Notes: generated from the sequence alone by a model not told the origin. DNA of 14,608 bases from JBEKHI01 sp050012355 (GCA_050012355.1 JBEKHI010000202.1:1-14608); one strand, 5' to 3'; positions 6,647-13,598 are shown, counted from the stretch's first letter. A program made the numbers and translations.

Positions 6647-9499
6647 TTACTTCTTACGGGCGCTCGTCGGCCGCTTGCGGGCAGGCGGGCCCGCCGCCCG
6701 GCGTTCGGCGAGGAGCTCCGCGGCGCGCTGTGGCGTGAGAGATTCCACTTCATCCCCCTTGCGCAACGACGCGTTTGTTTCCCCGTCGGTGACGTACGGC
6801 CCGAACCGGCCGTCCTTGGCGACTATCGGCTTACCGCTCACCGGGTCCGCGCCCAGTTCCTTCAGCGGTGGTGCCGCCGCCGCGCGGCCACGGCCGCGCG
6901 TCTTGGGCTGGGCCAGCAGATCCTTGGCCTCGGCGAGGGTGACAGTGAACATCTGCTCCTCGCTGGCCAGTGACCGGCTGTCGGAGCCACGCTTGACGTA
7001 CGGGCCGTACCGGCCGTTCTGCACGGTGACCGGCTCGCCGTCTAGCTCGCCAAGGGTACGCGGCAGGCTGAGCAGCTTCAGCGCGTCGTCAAGCGTCACC
7101 GTGTCCAGCGACATCGACTTCAGCAGCGACCCGGTGCGCGGCTTTTCCTTGGAGTCCTCGGGAAGCTGCTCGGTCACGTAGGGGCCGAAGCGCCCCGCCT
7201 TGGCCACGATCTGGTTGCCCGACGCGGGGTCGGTGCCGAGACCGCGATCACCGCTCGGCTGGCTGAACAGTTCCTCGGCGGTCTCCGGGGTGAGCTCGTC
7301 CGGCGCCATGTCCTCCGGGACATTGGCGCGCTGGTCATCCCGCTCCAGGTACGGGCCGTAGCGGCCGACCCGGACCACGATGTCGGTGCCGGGCAACGGG
7401 AACGAGCTGATGTCGCGAGCATCGATGTCGCTGATGTCGCTGACCAGGTCCTTGAGCCCCTCGGTGTGCTCCGCCGCCTCGCCATCGGCCCCGAAGTAGA
7501 ACCGCCGCAGCCACGGGACGCGTTCGGCCTCGCCGCGGGCGATGGCGTCGAGCACGTCCTCCATCTCGGCGGTGAACTCGTAGTCCACCAGCTGGCCGAA
7601 GTGCCGCTCGAGCAGGGTGATCACCGCGAACGCCAGGAAGCTGGGCACCAGCGCGGTGCCCTTCTTGAAGACGTAGCCCCGGTCCAGGATGGTGCCTAGG
7701 ATGCTGGCATAAGTGGACGGGCGGCCGATCTCCCGGTCTTCCAGCTCCTTGACCAGGCTTGCCTCGGTATAGCGGGCAGGCGGCCTAGTGGCGTGCTCGG
7801 CAGCCTTGAGGTCGAGCGCGGTCAGCGGATCGCTTTCGGCCAGCACCGGCAGCCGGCGCTCAGCGTCGTCGCGGTCAGTCTGATCCTCGACGGACTCCAC
7901 GTAAGCCTTGAGGAAGCCGTAGAACGTGATCGTCTTGCCTGAGGCGGAGAACTCGGCGCGTTCCCCGTTCGTCGAGGTGCCGGCCACCTTGATCGACACG
8001 GACTCGCCGACGGCGTCCTTCATCTGGGAGGCGACCGTGCGCTTCCAGATCAGGTCATACAGTCGCAACTCATCGCCTCGCAGGCCGGTGGCCTGCGGCG
8101 TGCGGAACCGGTCGCCGGCCGGACGGATTGCCTCGTGCGCCTCCTGGGCGTTCTTCACCTTGCTGGTGAAGGCACGCGCCTTGTCCGGCACGTAGTCCGC
8201 GCCGTACAGTTCGCGGGCCTGCCTGCGGGCGGCGTCGATCGCGGTCTGCGACAGCGTGATCGAGTCGGTACGCATATAGGTGATGAAGCCGTTCTCGTAC
8301 AGCCGCTGCGCCACCGACATCGCGTACTTCGCGGAAAAGCCCAGCTTGCGGGACGCTTCCTGCTGCAACGTCGTGGTGCGGAACGGCGCGTACGGCTGAC
8401 GGCGGTATGGCTTGCGCTCGACGGAGGTGACGGCGAAGCTCGACTTCGCCAGGCGGCTGGCCAGCCCGGCGGCGGCCGCGCCATCAAGGTGCAGGAGGGC
8501 GGCTCCGTCACCGTTGGCGCTGGCCTTGCTCGCGGTCTTCAGCGTGCCGTCCGGCGCGAAGTCACGGCCCTGCGCGACCCGGCGGCCGTCCACGGCGGTG
8601 AGCGTCGCGCTGAAGCTGGTCGGCGGCGCGGCTTCCGGCTTACCGTGTTCGCTAGTGGCGAACTCAGCTTCCAGGTCCCAGTACTGTGCCGACCTGAACG
8701 CGATCCGCTCGCGTTCGCGGTCCACGATCAGCCGGGTGGCCACGGATTGCACCCGGCCCGCGGACAGTCGCGGCATGACCTTCTTCCACAGCACCGGGGA
8801 GACCTCGTAGCCGTAGAGCCGGTCAAGCACACGCCTGGTCTGATAGGCGTCCACCAGGCCGTGATTCAGCTCACGCGGGTTGTTGACCGCGTTGGTGATG
8901 GCCTCCGGGGTGATCTCGTGGAAGACCATCCGCTTGGTCGGAACCTTCGGCTTCAGCTCTTCGAGCAGGTGCCAGGCGATGGCCTCGCCCTCGCGGTCTT
9001 CATCAGTGGCGAGCAGGAGTTCGTCGGCATCCTTGAGCAGGCTCTTGAGCTTGGAAACCTGCTGCTTCTTGTCACTGTGCACGACGTACAGCGCCTCGAA
9101 GTCGTGGTTAACGTCCACGCCGAGGCGGGCCCACGGCTCGCTCTTATACTTCGCGGGAATCTCAGCGGCCTTGTCAGGCATGTCACGGATGTGACCGATG
9201 CTGGACTCGACCACGTAGCCCTTGCCCAGGTAACCCGCGATCGTGCGGGCCTTCGCCGGGGACTCCACGATCACCAGTCGAGTCCCGTCGCCGGAGGCCG
9301 CCGCCGCCTTCCGGCGGGTGCCACTTGAGGCAGGCTTGGGCGCGGCTGACTTGGAACTCGCCGTTTTGGCCGAAGTTTTGCTTGTTGTCTTGGTGGTAGC
9401 AGCCTTCCGTGGGGTCGCCACAGTGGCGCCCGGCGATGTCGCCGGCGCCTTTTCGTCTACCGCCGTTCCGTCCGCGGCGGTCTTGCCTTTCACTGGCAC
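6647..9499 (-). CDS. topA: DNA topoisomerase I (type IA)
   Basis: A roughly 950-residue enzyme that relaxes negative supercoils through a transient tyrosine-DNA bond. After a low-complexity Lys/Thr/Ala/Ser tail of about 70 residues comes the Toprim domain: LVIVESPAKA with Glu79, then ATDEDREGEAI with Asp166 and Asp168. The conserved LSAGRVQSVATRLI and the catalytic Tyr408 in GFITYMRTDS follow. No cysteine zinc fingers are visible at the C-terminus. Instead there are four GR[YF]GPY repeats (near residues 709, 771, 827, 896) and a basic end (RKRPTSARKK), as in other actinobacterial TopA, where such tails aid processivity. The reading frame is open up to a GTG at 9547. I prefer the GTG at 9499 because GAGGTTGGAAAG lies just upstream; a GTG at 9493 is also possible. 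It heads the topA-tmk-holB block; candidate promoter at 9628-9633. Confidence 0.95.
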   Translation of the reverse strand: MPVKGKTAADGTAVDEKAPATSPGATVATPRKAATTKTTSKTSAKTASSKSAAPKPASSGTRRKAAAASGDGTRLVIVESPAKARTIAGYLGKGYVVESSIGHIRDMPDKAAEIPAKYKSEPWARLGVDVNHDFEALYVVHSDKKQQVSKLKSLLKDADELLLATDEDREGEAIAWHLLEELKPKVPTKRMVFHEITPEAITNAVNNPRELNHGLVDAYQTRRVLDRLYGYEVSPVLWKKVMPRLSAGRVQSVATRLIVDRERERIAFRSAQYWDLEAEFATSEHGKPEAAPPTSFSATLTAVDGRRVAQGRDFAPDGTLKTASKASANGDGAALLHLDGAAAAGLASRLAKSSFAVTSVERKPYRRQPYAPFRTTTLQQEASRKLGFSAKYAMSVAQRLYENGFITYMRTDSITLSQTAIDAARRQARELYGADYVPDKARAFTSKVKNAQEAHEAIRPAGDRFRTPQATGLRGDELRLYDLIWKRTVASQMKDAVGESVSIKVAGTSTNGERAEFSASGKTITFYGFLKAYVESVEDQTDRDDAERRLPVLAESDPLTALDLKAAEHATRPPARYTEASLVKELEDREIGRPSTYASILGTILDRGYVFKKGTALVPSFLAFAVITLLERHFGQLVDYEFTAEMEDVLDAIARGEAERVPWLRRFYFGADGEAAEHTEGLKDLVSDISDIDARDISSFPLPGTDIVVRVGRYGPYLERDDQRANVPEDMAPDELTPETAEELFSQPSGDRGLGTDPASGNQIVAKAGRFGPYVTEQLPEDSKEKPRTGSLLKSMSLDTVTLDDALKLLSLPRTLGELDGEPVTVQNGRYGPYVKRGSDSRSLASEEQMFTVTLAEAKDLLAQPKTRGRGRAAAAPPLKELGADPVSGKPIVAKDGRFGPYVTDGETNASLRKGDEVESLTPQRAAELLAERRAAGPPARKRPTSARKK

Positions 9500-9621
9500 G
9501 TTCTTTCCAACCTCGCATCCGCGCCATGGCTCCGATGCGCCGGCCACGTCGCCTTGGCGGCTTGCCCGGCTCCCGCTCGCGGCGGGTCCCCTCGGAGAAG
9601 AGGCGTCCTCGGCTCCTTGGC

Positions 9622-9645
9622 GTCAGTACCCTACGCGGGACTGAC
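9622..9645 (-). promoter_or_regulatory. Candidate topA -10 box inside an inverted repeat
   Basis: On the minus strand TAGGGT (9633-9628) is a textbook actinobacterial -10. It is flanked by the inverted repeat GTCAGT (9622-9627) / ACTGAC (9640-9645), so a dimeric regulator bound there would cover the -10. Transcription from it would give a leader of about 120 nt before the preferred topA start. No good -35 is visible at 17-18 nt. Confidence 0.4.
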
Positions 9646-9755
9646 CTGAACCGCTCAGCTGAGTCGCCTATCCCTCCAACCGCCGACCCGGCCCGCCGTG
9701 TTCCCGGCCCGGCTCAACGTTTGCGGTAGCCGCTCTATCGTCGCCGCGTGATCGT

Positions 9756-9815
9756 AACCCACATATAGCTTTCCTGGCGACTGTGGGTTGAACATTCAGC
9801 TAAGTAGCGCACAAT
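9756..9815 (+). promoter_or_regulatory. Inverted repeat and candidate promoter of the DUF5703 gene
   Basis: AACCCACA (9756-9763) and TGTGGGTT (9782-9789) form a perfect 8-bp inverted repeat with an 18-nt spacer. The right arm overlaps TTGAAC (9788-9793), a -35-like hexamer (4 of 6). CACAAT (9810-9815) follows after 16 nt and lies 7 nt before the ATG at 9823. With no Shine-Dalgarno sequence visible, a leaderless transcript is plausible, and the inverted repeat is placed as an operator would be. Weak as a promoter; the repeat itself is certain. Confidence 0.4.
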
Positions 9816-9822
9816 AAAAGCA

Positions 9823-10008
9823 ATGGCCGAGTATGCCTACCGTGTCCTCTACCTGCCGCGCGAGATGTCAAGAGACACCGCGCGGCGGCTTCTGACGGAT
9901 CACGCCGAGTACGGCGACTGGGAGCTGGACCGGCTTCGGCGTTTTGCGGATGGCAGCCGCAAGGTAACTCTTCGCAAGCGTATCATTCGCCCGGTTCGCA
10001 CCTTCTGA
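9823..10008 (+). CDS. DUF5703 family small conserved protein
   Basis: This 61-residue protein matches my memory of the actinobacterial DUF5703 family over its whole length: YAYRVLYLPREMSRDTARRLLTDHAEYG, then WELDRLRRFADGSRKVTLRKRIIR. The pattern is a short strand, a helix (about 14-27) and two strands, with a very basic C-terminus (KVTLRKRIIRPVRTF). It has no signal peptide or membrane segment and no cysteines, so it is probably cytoplasmic. Its function is unknown. Length is usual for the family. It lacks a ribosome binding site and may be translated from a leaderless mRNA. It is transcribed divergently from topA and convergently with the chaplin pair, and is separated from the latter by a strong terminator hairpin. 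Confidence 0.85.
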   Translation: MAEYAYRVLYLPREMSRDTARRLLTDHAEYGDWELDRLRRFADGSRKVTLRKRIIRPVRTF

Positions 10009-10014
10009 GCATGC

Positions 10015-10051
10015 TTCCGGCCGTGGGAACGCGGCGCTCCCACGGCCGGAA
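10015..10051. terminator. Bidirectional terminator between DUF5703 and chaplin genes
   Basis: A perfect 14-bp stem (10015-10028 with 10038-10051, TTCCGGCCGTGGGA and its complement) encloses a 9-nt loop. It begins 6 nt after the DUF5703 stop and ends 9 nt before the chaplin stop at 10061, exactly between two convergent genes. There is no U-tract, as is common for high-GC actinobacterial terminators. Confidence 0.85.
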
Positions 10052-10060
10052 TCTGCTCGG

Positions 10061-10813
10061 TTAGCGACGCCGCCGGGTCGTGAACAAGGCCGTGCCGCCG
10101 ATGCCCGCTAGGGCCAGCGCACTGGTGCCCAGCCCGGCCAGATTGACGCCAGTGGTCGGGAGCGCGGCCGTCCCTGGTGCGGACGGACGCGGCGCCTTGG
10201 CCGTCCCGCGCGGCGTGCCCTTCCGGTGGGGCTTGCCCTTCCGGTGGGGCTTGGCTCGACACCGTGTCCGGACCGGCGGTTTGACGTGCTTTTTCCGCTT
10301 AGTGCAGCCGCACTTGGGCTTGGGAGCCTTCCGCTTAGTGCAGCCGCACTTCGGCTTAGGAGCCTTCCGCTTAGTGCAGCCGCACTTCGGCGTTGGCTGG
10401 CAGCTTCCCTTCGCGGTGCCCAGCAACGCGACCGAGTTGCCGCAGACGTTGATCGGGATCGTAATCGGGATCGAGATCTGATTCCCGCTCGCCACGCTGC
10501 TCGCGCCTGAGGTGCTCGAGCTACTGGCGGACGAGGCCGCGCTGCTGGCTGCCGAACTGCTTCCCGCGGTGCCGCCCGTCGCGCCACCTGAGCACTCGGC
10601 ATGACCCAGGCCGAGGGCCGCCACCACGTTCCCGCAGATATCGATCGGCATACTAACCGGAAGGTTGAGCTGGTTGCCGCTACCGGTGCCGCTGCCCCCG
10701 CTGGTCGACCCCGCGAACGCGACGCCAGGACCGGTGACGGCGATCACTACCCCGGCGACCACGACGCCGCCCCACGCGGCCAGTCGCAGGCCGAATGCGT
10801 ACGGCCGCCTCAC
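10061..10813 (-). CDS. Long chaplin: two chaplin domains, Cys-rich basic repeats, LPTTG sortase anchor
   Basis: This 250-residue exported, wall-anchored surface protein has a signal peptide ending near AFA-G (about 34). Chaplin domain 1 (about 43-78) contains GSGNQLNLPVSMPIDICGN and chaplin domain 2 (about 108-138) contains SGNQISIPITIPINVCGN, each with the paired cysteines typical of chaplins. A Ser/Ala linker separates them. Then come three PKCGCTKRKA-type repeats (about 142-175), a His/Arg/Lys-rich stretch with PHRKGK repeats (about 189-200), LPTTG at 218-222, a hydrophobic segment and RRRR: a complete sortase signal. Chaplins assemble into amyloid-like films that make aerial hyphae and spores hydrophobic; long ones are sortase-linked. 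The CGC repeat region is not part of any chaplin I know. The GTG start overlaps the upstream chaplin stop (GTGA, 10810-10813), so the two are coupled. Confidence 0.88.
   Translation of the reverse strand: MRRPYAFGLRLAAWGGVVVAGVVIAVTGPGVAFAGSTSGGSGTGSGNQLNLPVSMPIDICGNVVAALGLGHAECSGGATGGTAGSSSAASSAASSASSSSTSGASSVASGNQISIPITIPINVCGNSVALLGTAKGSCQPTPKCGCTKRKAPKPKCGCTKRKAPKPKCGCTKRKKHVKPPVRTRCRAKPHRKGKPHRKGTPRGTAKAPRPSAPGTAALPTTGVNLAGLGTSALALAGIGGTALFTTRRRR
10218..10253 (-). repeat. Two 18-bp tandem repeats inside the long chaplin
   Basis: Positions 10218-10235 and 10236-10253 are identical (CCCTTCCGGTGGGGCTTG). Each encodes six residues of a His/Arg/Lys/Gly-rich segment (KPHRKG). The copies are identical at the DNA level, which points to recent slippage duplication. 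Confidence 0.9.
10293..10391 (-). repeat. 36-bp tandem repeats encoding the CGC basic motif
   Basis: Units at 10293-10328 and 10329-10364 differ at only two bases. A third partial unit runs from 10365 to about 10389. Each unit encodes 12 residues including KCGCTKRK. Copy number may vary between strains. Confidence 0.88.
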
Positions 10814-11859
10814 GCGGCCGCCTTCCTCCCGCTGCGGTTGGCGCGTGCACGCCGACCCGACAGCATGAGAGCCGAGGCCCCGGCCAGCAGCATGCCGCCG
10901 GTCAGGGTGTAGAACGAGACGTCGCTCATGGTCCCGGTGTTAGCCGCGCTCAGGTCGTTCTCCGGCAGCAGCGGCGCGCCCGGCGTCGCCGCCAGTCCGG
11001 AGAGGCTGGACAGGCCCGCCAGCGACGTGAGCCCGCCCGCCAGCGGGAGGGTCCCGAGACCAGCCTCGCTGCTGCTGGTGCCCTGCCCGGTCGCGGGCTG
11101 GGTCACCGTGAGCTGGTGCCCGCTGAGCGCGGCCGGACCCCCGACCACGTAGGCGGTCAGCTTGAGCGGAGTGGAGGTCAGCTTCTGCGTGAGGGTCGGC
11201 AGCAGCGAGGTCACCGCGGCGGATCCGGTGGCGCAGCCGCACTGCCCAGGGGCGGTCTGCCCGGTGGTGGGCCAGTGCCCGGTGGTGGCCCAGTGCCCGG
11301 TACCGACGGTCGCGCCGCCCTTGCAGTCGGCTCCGGCCACGCCGAGAACGGCGACCGAGTTACCGCAGACGTCGACCGGGACCGACACGGGGGCGTTCAC
11401 CTGGTTGCCGCCGAGGACGGAGCCCTTCCCGCTGGTGATCATCGAGCCCGCGTCCGGCGTGCCGTGCACGGTCGCGCCACCTGGGCAGTGCGCCTTGGCT
11501 TGGCCGACCGCGTTGCCGCAGACGGCAACCGGAACGGCCACCGGAGCATTCACCTGGTTCCCGCCGCCTACCGACCCGGCTCCGTTGGTGTACAACGCCG
11601 GGCTTCCGCCCTGGCCGGCGACGCTCGCGCCGCCCTCGCAGCCCGCGACCGCCGCACCCAGGATGGCGGCGGCGTTGCCGCACACGTCGACCGGGACACT
11701 GATCGGGATGTTGACCTGGTTGCCACCGGCTACCGACCCGGTTCCCGACGTGATGGGGCCAGTGCTGGCGAACGCCGCGGTCGACAACCCGGTTCCGGCC
11801 GCCACGAAACCGGCCGCCAGCATCAGGGTCTTCGCCGTTCGTTGAGTCCATACGTTCAT
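10810..11859 (-). CDS. Chaplin-family protein with three chaplin domains
   Basis: This 349-residue exported protein has a signal peptide that ends near AAFA (about 31). Three chaplin repeats follow, each with GG-NQVN and VCGN cores and a second cysteine: about 41-77 (NQVNIPISVPVDVCGN), 94-129 (NQVNAPVAVPVAVCGN) and 145-182 (NQVNAPVSVPVDVCGN). Next is a GHWATTGHWPTTG repeat, QCGCATG, a Gly/Leu/Ser-rich region, AANTG (about 306-310, a variant of the LAXTG sorting motif), a hydrophobic segment and a basic tail RRARANRSGRK. It is probably surface-displayed, held by a sortase or by the membrane. Known long chaplins have two domains. The ATG at 11859 is preferred because AAGGAG lies 8 nt upstream; a GTG at 11868 overlaps that site. 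It is first in a two-gene chaplin operon and overlaps the next chaplin by GTGA. Confidence 0.87.
   Translation of the reverse strand: MNVWTQRTAKTLMLAAGFVAAGTGLSTAAFASTGPITSGTGSVAGGNQVNIPISVPVDVCGNAAAILGAAVAGCEGGASVAGQGGSPALYTNGAGSVGGGNQVNAPVAVPVAVCGNAVGQAKAHCPGGATVHGTPDAGSMITSGKGSVLGGNQVNAPVSVPVDVCGNSVAVLGVAGADCKGGATVGTGHWATTGHWPTTGQTAPGQCGCATGSAAVTSLLPTLTQKLTSTPLKLTAYVVGGPAALSGHQLTVTQPATGQGTSSSEAGLGTLPLAGGLTSLAGLSSLSGLAATPGAPLLPENDLSAANTGTMSDVSFYTLTGGMLLAGASALMLSGRRARANRSGRKAAA
11263..11298 (-). repeat. 18-bp tandem repeat inside the three-domain chaplin
   Basis: Positions 11263-11280 and 11281-11298 are GGTGGTGGGCCAGTGCCC and a copy with one base changed. They encode the doubled Gly-His-Trp-x-Thr-Thr unit after the third chaplin domain. 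Confidence 0.85.
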
Positions 11860-11867
11860 CGAGGTCA

Positions 11868-11873
11868 CTCCTT
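11868..11873 (-). promoter_or_regulatory. Shine-Dalgarno site of the chaplin operon
   Basis: AAGGAG on the minus strand lies 8 nt before the ATG at 11859. It is among the clearest ribosome binding sites in the window and fixes the start of the three-domain chaplin. Confidence 0.75.
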
Positions 11874-12114
11874 ACGCATATAGAGATTTTGGATTGAATC
11901 CGTAACACACAGTGACCACCTGAGGGCATGCTGGGCTAGAGCGTGCGCGCCAGGTCCCGGGGGCGGGCGGTCAGCCGGTAGATCACCGCCTGCGTTACGA
12001 TAGCGCTTGCGTACAGTGCGTTACCGTAACACCACGAGACGTGCGCGCGTCAAGAATTTCACGCAATAACGTCGAGAGCATTGTCAGAGCGACCGCCTGA
12101 CCTCGTAATATGCG
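11874..12114 (-). promoter_or_regulatory. Chaplin upstream region with GTTAC/GTAAC motifs
   Basis: This 241-nt gene-free stretch lies between the M20 peptidase stop and the chaplin operon. It holds a small palindrome GGATTGAATCC (11891-11901), a direct repeat CCGTAACAC (11900-11908 and 12024-12032), TGCGTTAC twice (11991-11998 and 12017-12024) and the palindrome GTTACCGTAAC (12020-12030). The minus strand has an AT-rich CTATAT near 11880 that could be a -10. The repeated motifs look like regulator or sigma-factor sites for a developmentally controlled operon, but I cannot assign a factor. Confidence 0.4.
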
Positions 12115-13419
12115 TTAGCAGTTGTCCAGAAATCTGTCGAGGACACGAACACCGAAACGCAGCCCGTCAATCGGCACTCGTTCGTCAACGCCATGGAACA
12201 TTCCGGAAAAGTCCAGTTCCGGCGACAATTTGAGCGGACTGAACCCGAAACACCGGATCCCTAGCTTGCTGAACGATTTGGCGTCTGTACCGCCGGACAT
12301 ACAGTACGGAACGACGCGGGCCTGCGGATCCTCGGTAAGCAAGGCATCCGTCATGACCTGATATAGATCGCCATCCGGGGACGTCTCGACCGCTATGTCG
12401 TGATTGATGAATTCACGGGTAATTCCGCCGCCGAGCAGCCGGTCGATCTCAGTCAGGAACTCTTCCTCATAACCAGGAATGAACCGGCCATCGACTTCCG
12501 CGTACGCCGATTGCGGGACAACGTTCACTTTGTACCCCGCGTTTAGCCGCGAGGGGTTGAGCGTATTCCGGGTAGCCGCCGCTATCATCCGGCGCATCGG
12601 CCCGATCCTGGACAGCACCGGCTCTGGGTCCTCCGGGTCGAACGGCACGCCGAGCGCTTCCCCGGCGGCCTGCAGGAAGTCCAGCATCGACGGGATGAGC
12701 CGCAGCGGCCAGTCGTAGCGCCCCAGCCGGCCTACGGCCTCGGCGAGCTTGGTAACCGCGTTGTCGGGGTGGACCATCGAGCCGTGACCGGCGGTTCCCT
12801 CGGCGGTCAGCCGCATCCAGGCGATGCCCTTCTCGGCGGTCTGCATCACGTACATGCGCTGGCCGTTTAGCGTGACGCTGAACCCGCCGACCTCGCCGAT
12901 CGCCTCGGTGACTCCCTCGAACAGGCCGGCGTGGTTCTCCACTAGCCACCGGGCCCCCATCGGGCCGCCGGCCTCCTCGTCGGCAGTGAACACCAGCAGG
13001 ACGTCGCGGGGCGGGCGACGGCCCTCGCGCAGCCGCTTTCTGATCACCGACAGGATCATGGCGTCCATGTCCTTCATGTCGATCGCGCCGCGGCCCCAGA
13101 TGCAGTCCTCGGAGATCTCCCCGGCGAACGGGTCGACCTTCCAGTCCGCCGCGTTGGCGGCCACCACGTCCAGGTGTCCGTGGATCATCAGCGCCGGACG
13201 CTCGCTGTCGATGCCGGGTACCCGGGCGATCACGCTCGCCCGTTTTGGCGCCGATTCGAGTATGACTGGGTCGAGCCCCGCGTCCGTGAGCAGTTCGGCC
13301 ACGTACTCCGCGGCGACCCGCTCGCCCGGCCCGCTGTTGTCGCCAGGGTTGGTCGTGTCGATCCTGATCAGGTCGCGGCAGATGTCCACGACCTCGTCCG
13401 CTGCACTGTTCGTCGTCAC
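12115..13419 (-). CDS. M20-family metallopeptidase (ArgE/DapE/carboxypeptidase-like)
   Basis: This 434-residue cytoplasmic zinc hydrolase of the M20/M25/M40 family removes acyl or amino-acid groups from small substrates such as dipeptides or N-acylated amino acids. The catalytic core shows HGHLDVV (His82 ligand, Asp84), WGRGAIDMKD (Asp114, bridging ligand), and TADEEAGG with the general-base/ligand pair Glu148-Glu149. A dimerisation lid with GTAGHGSMVHPDNAV (about 213-227) follows, and MFHGVDERVP supplies the last His (about 409). Length is normal and there is no signal peptide. The GTG start at 13419 has only a weak AGG upstream. The substrate cannot be told from sequence. The 3' third of the gene (about 12115-12540) is about 57% GC by hand count, against about 70% in most of the rest, an odd step within one gene. 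It sits upstream of the chaplin operon, same strand, 245 nt or more apart. Confidence 0.9.
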   Translation of the reverse strand: MTTNSAADEVVDICRDLIRIDTTNPGDNSGPGERVAAEYVAELLTDAGLDPVILESAPKRASVIARVPGIDSERPALMIHGHLDVVAANAADWKVDPFAGEISEDCIWGRGAIDMKDMDAMILSVIRKRLREGRRPPRDVLLVFTADEEAGGPMGARWLVENHAGLFEGVTEAIGEVGGFSVTLNGQRMYVMQTAEKGIAWMRLTAEGTAGHGSMVHPDNAVTKLAEAVGRLGRYDWPLRLIPSMLDFLQAAGEALGVPFDPEDPEPVLSRIGPMRRMIAAATRNTLNPSRLNAGYKVNVVPQSAYAEVDGRFIPGYEEEFLTEIDRLLGGGITREFINHDIAVETSPDGDLYQVMTDALLTEDPQARVVPYCMSGGTDAKSFSKLGIRCFGFSPLKLSPELDFSGMFHGVDERVPIDGLRFGVRVLDRFLDNC

Positions 13420-13552
13420 ATGCCTATCTTCGCATCCGGGACGGGACGGTGGCCCGCGTGCACGGCTGTCGCACTACGCAATGCTTCGGCCACAGCCAGG
13501 GAACCCCGAGGGCTGCTTAGCTTCGGGCTTCGCGAAGATGCGTGAGATTTGC

Positions 13553-13558
13553 TAAGGT
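13553..13558 (+). promoter_or_regulatory. Candidate -10 box of tRNA-Leu
   Basis: TAAGGT fits the actinobacterial -10 pattern and lies 46 nt before the tRNA 5' end. The expected -35 position (about 13530-13535) reads TCGCGA, a poor match. Initiation near 13565 would place the leader hairpin at 13571-13591 in the primary transcript. Confidence 0.35.
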
Positions 13559-13570
13559 AACTCAGCCGAT

Positions 13571-13591
13571 GTGAGCACCGGATGTGCTCAC
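13571..13591 (+). other. Hairpin in the 5' leader of tRNA-Leu
   Basis: GTGAGCAC (13571-13578) and GTGCTCAC (13584-13591) form a perfect 8-bp stem with a 5-nt loop, CGGAT. It ends 7 nt before the mature tRNA. It may guide 5' processing, stabilise the precursor, or be a protein-binding palindrome. Confidence 0.6.
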
Positions 13592-13598
13592 GTCCCGG

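Noticed and set aside
8135..9328. A 397-residue plus-strand open frame opposite topA.
   Set aside because: Shadow of topA; the minus strand carries all topoisomerase I catalytic motifs.
9500..9547. Longer topA start at GTG 9547.
   Set aside because: Possible, but no good ribosome binding site precedes it, whereas GAGGTTGGAAAG lies before the GTG at 9499.
10293..10391. Regular 36-bp repeats considered as a CRISPR array.
   Set aside because: Units are directly adjacent with no spacers, in frame, and encode the CGC repeat of the chaplin.
10795..11883. A 362-residue plus-strand frame across the chaplin gene.
   Set aside because: Repeats in it mirror the chaplin repeats on the other strand; no start site or family is evident.
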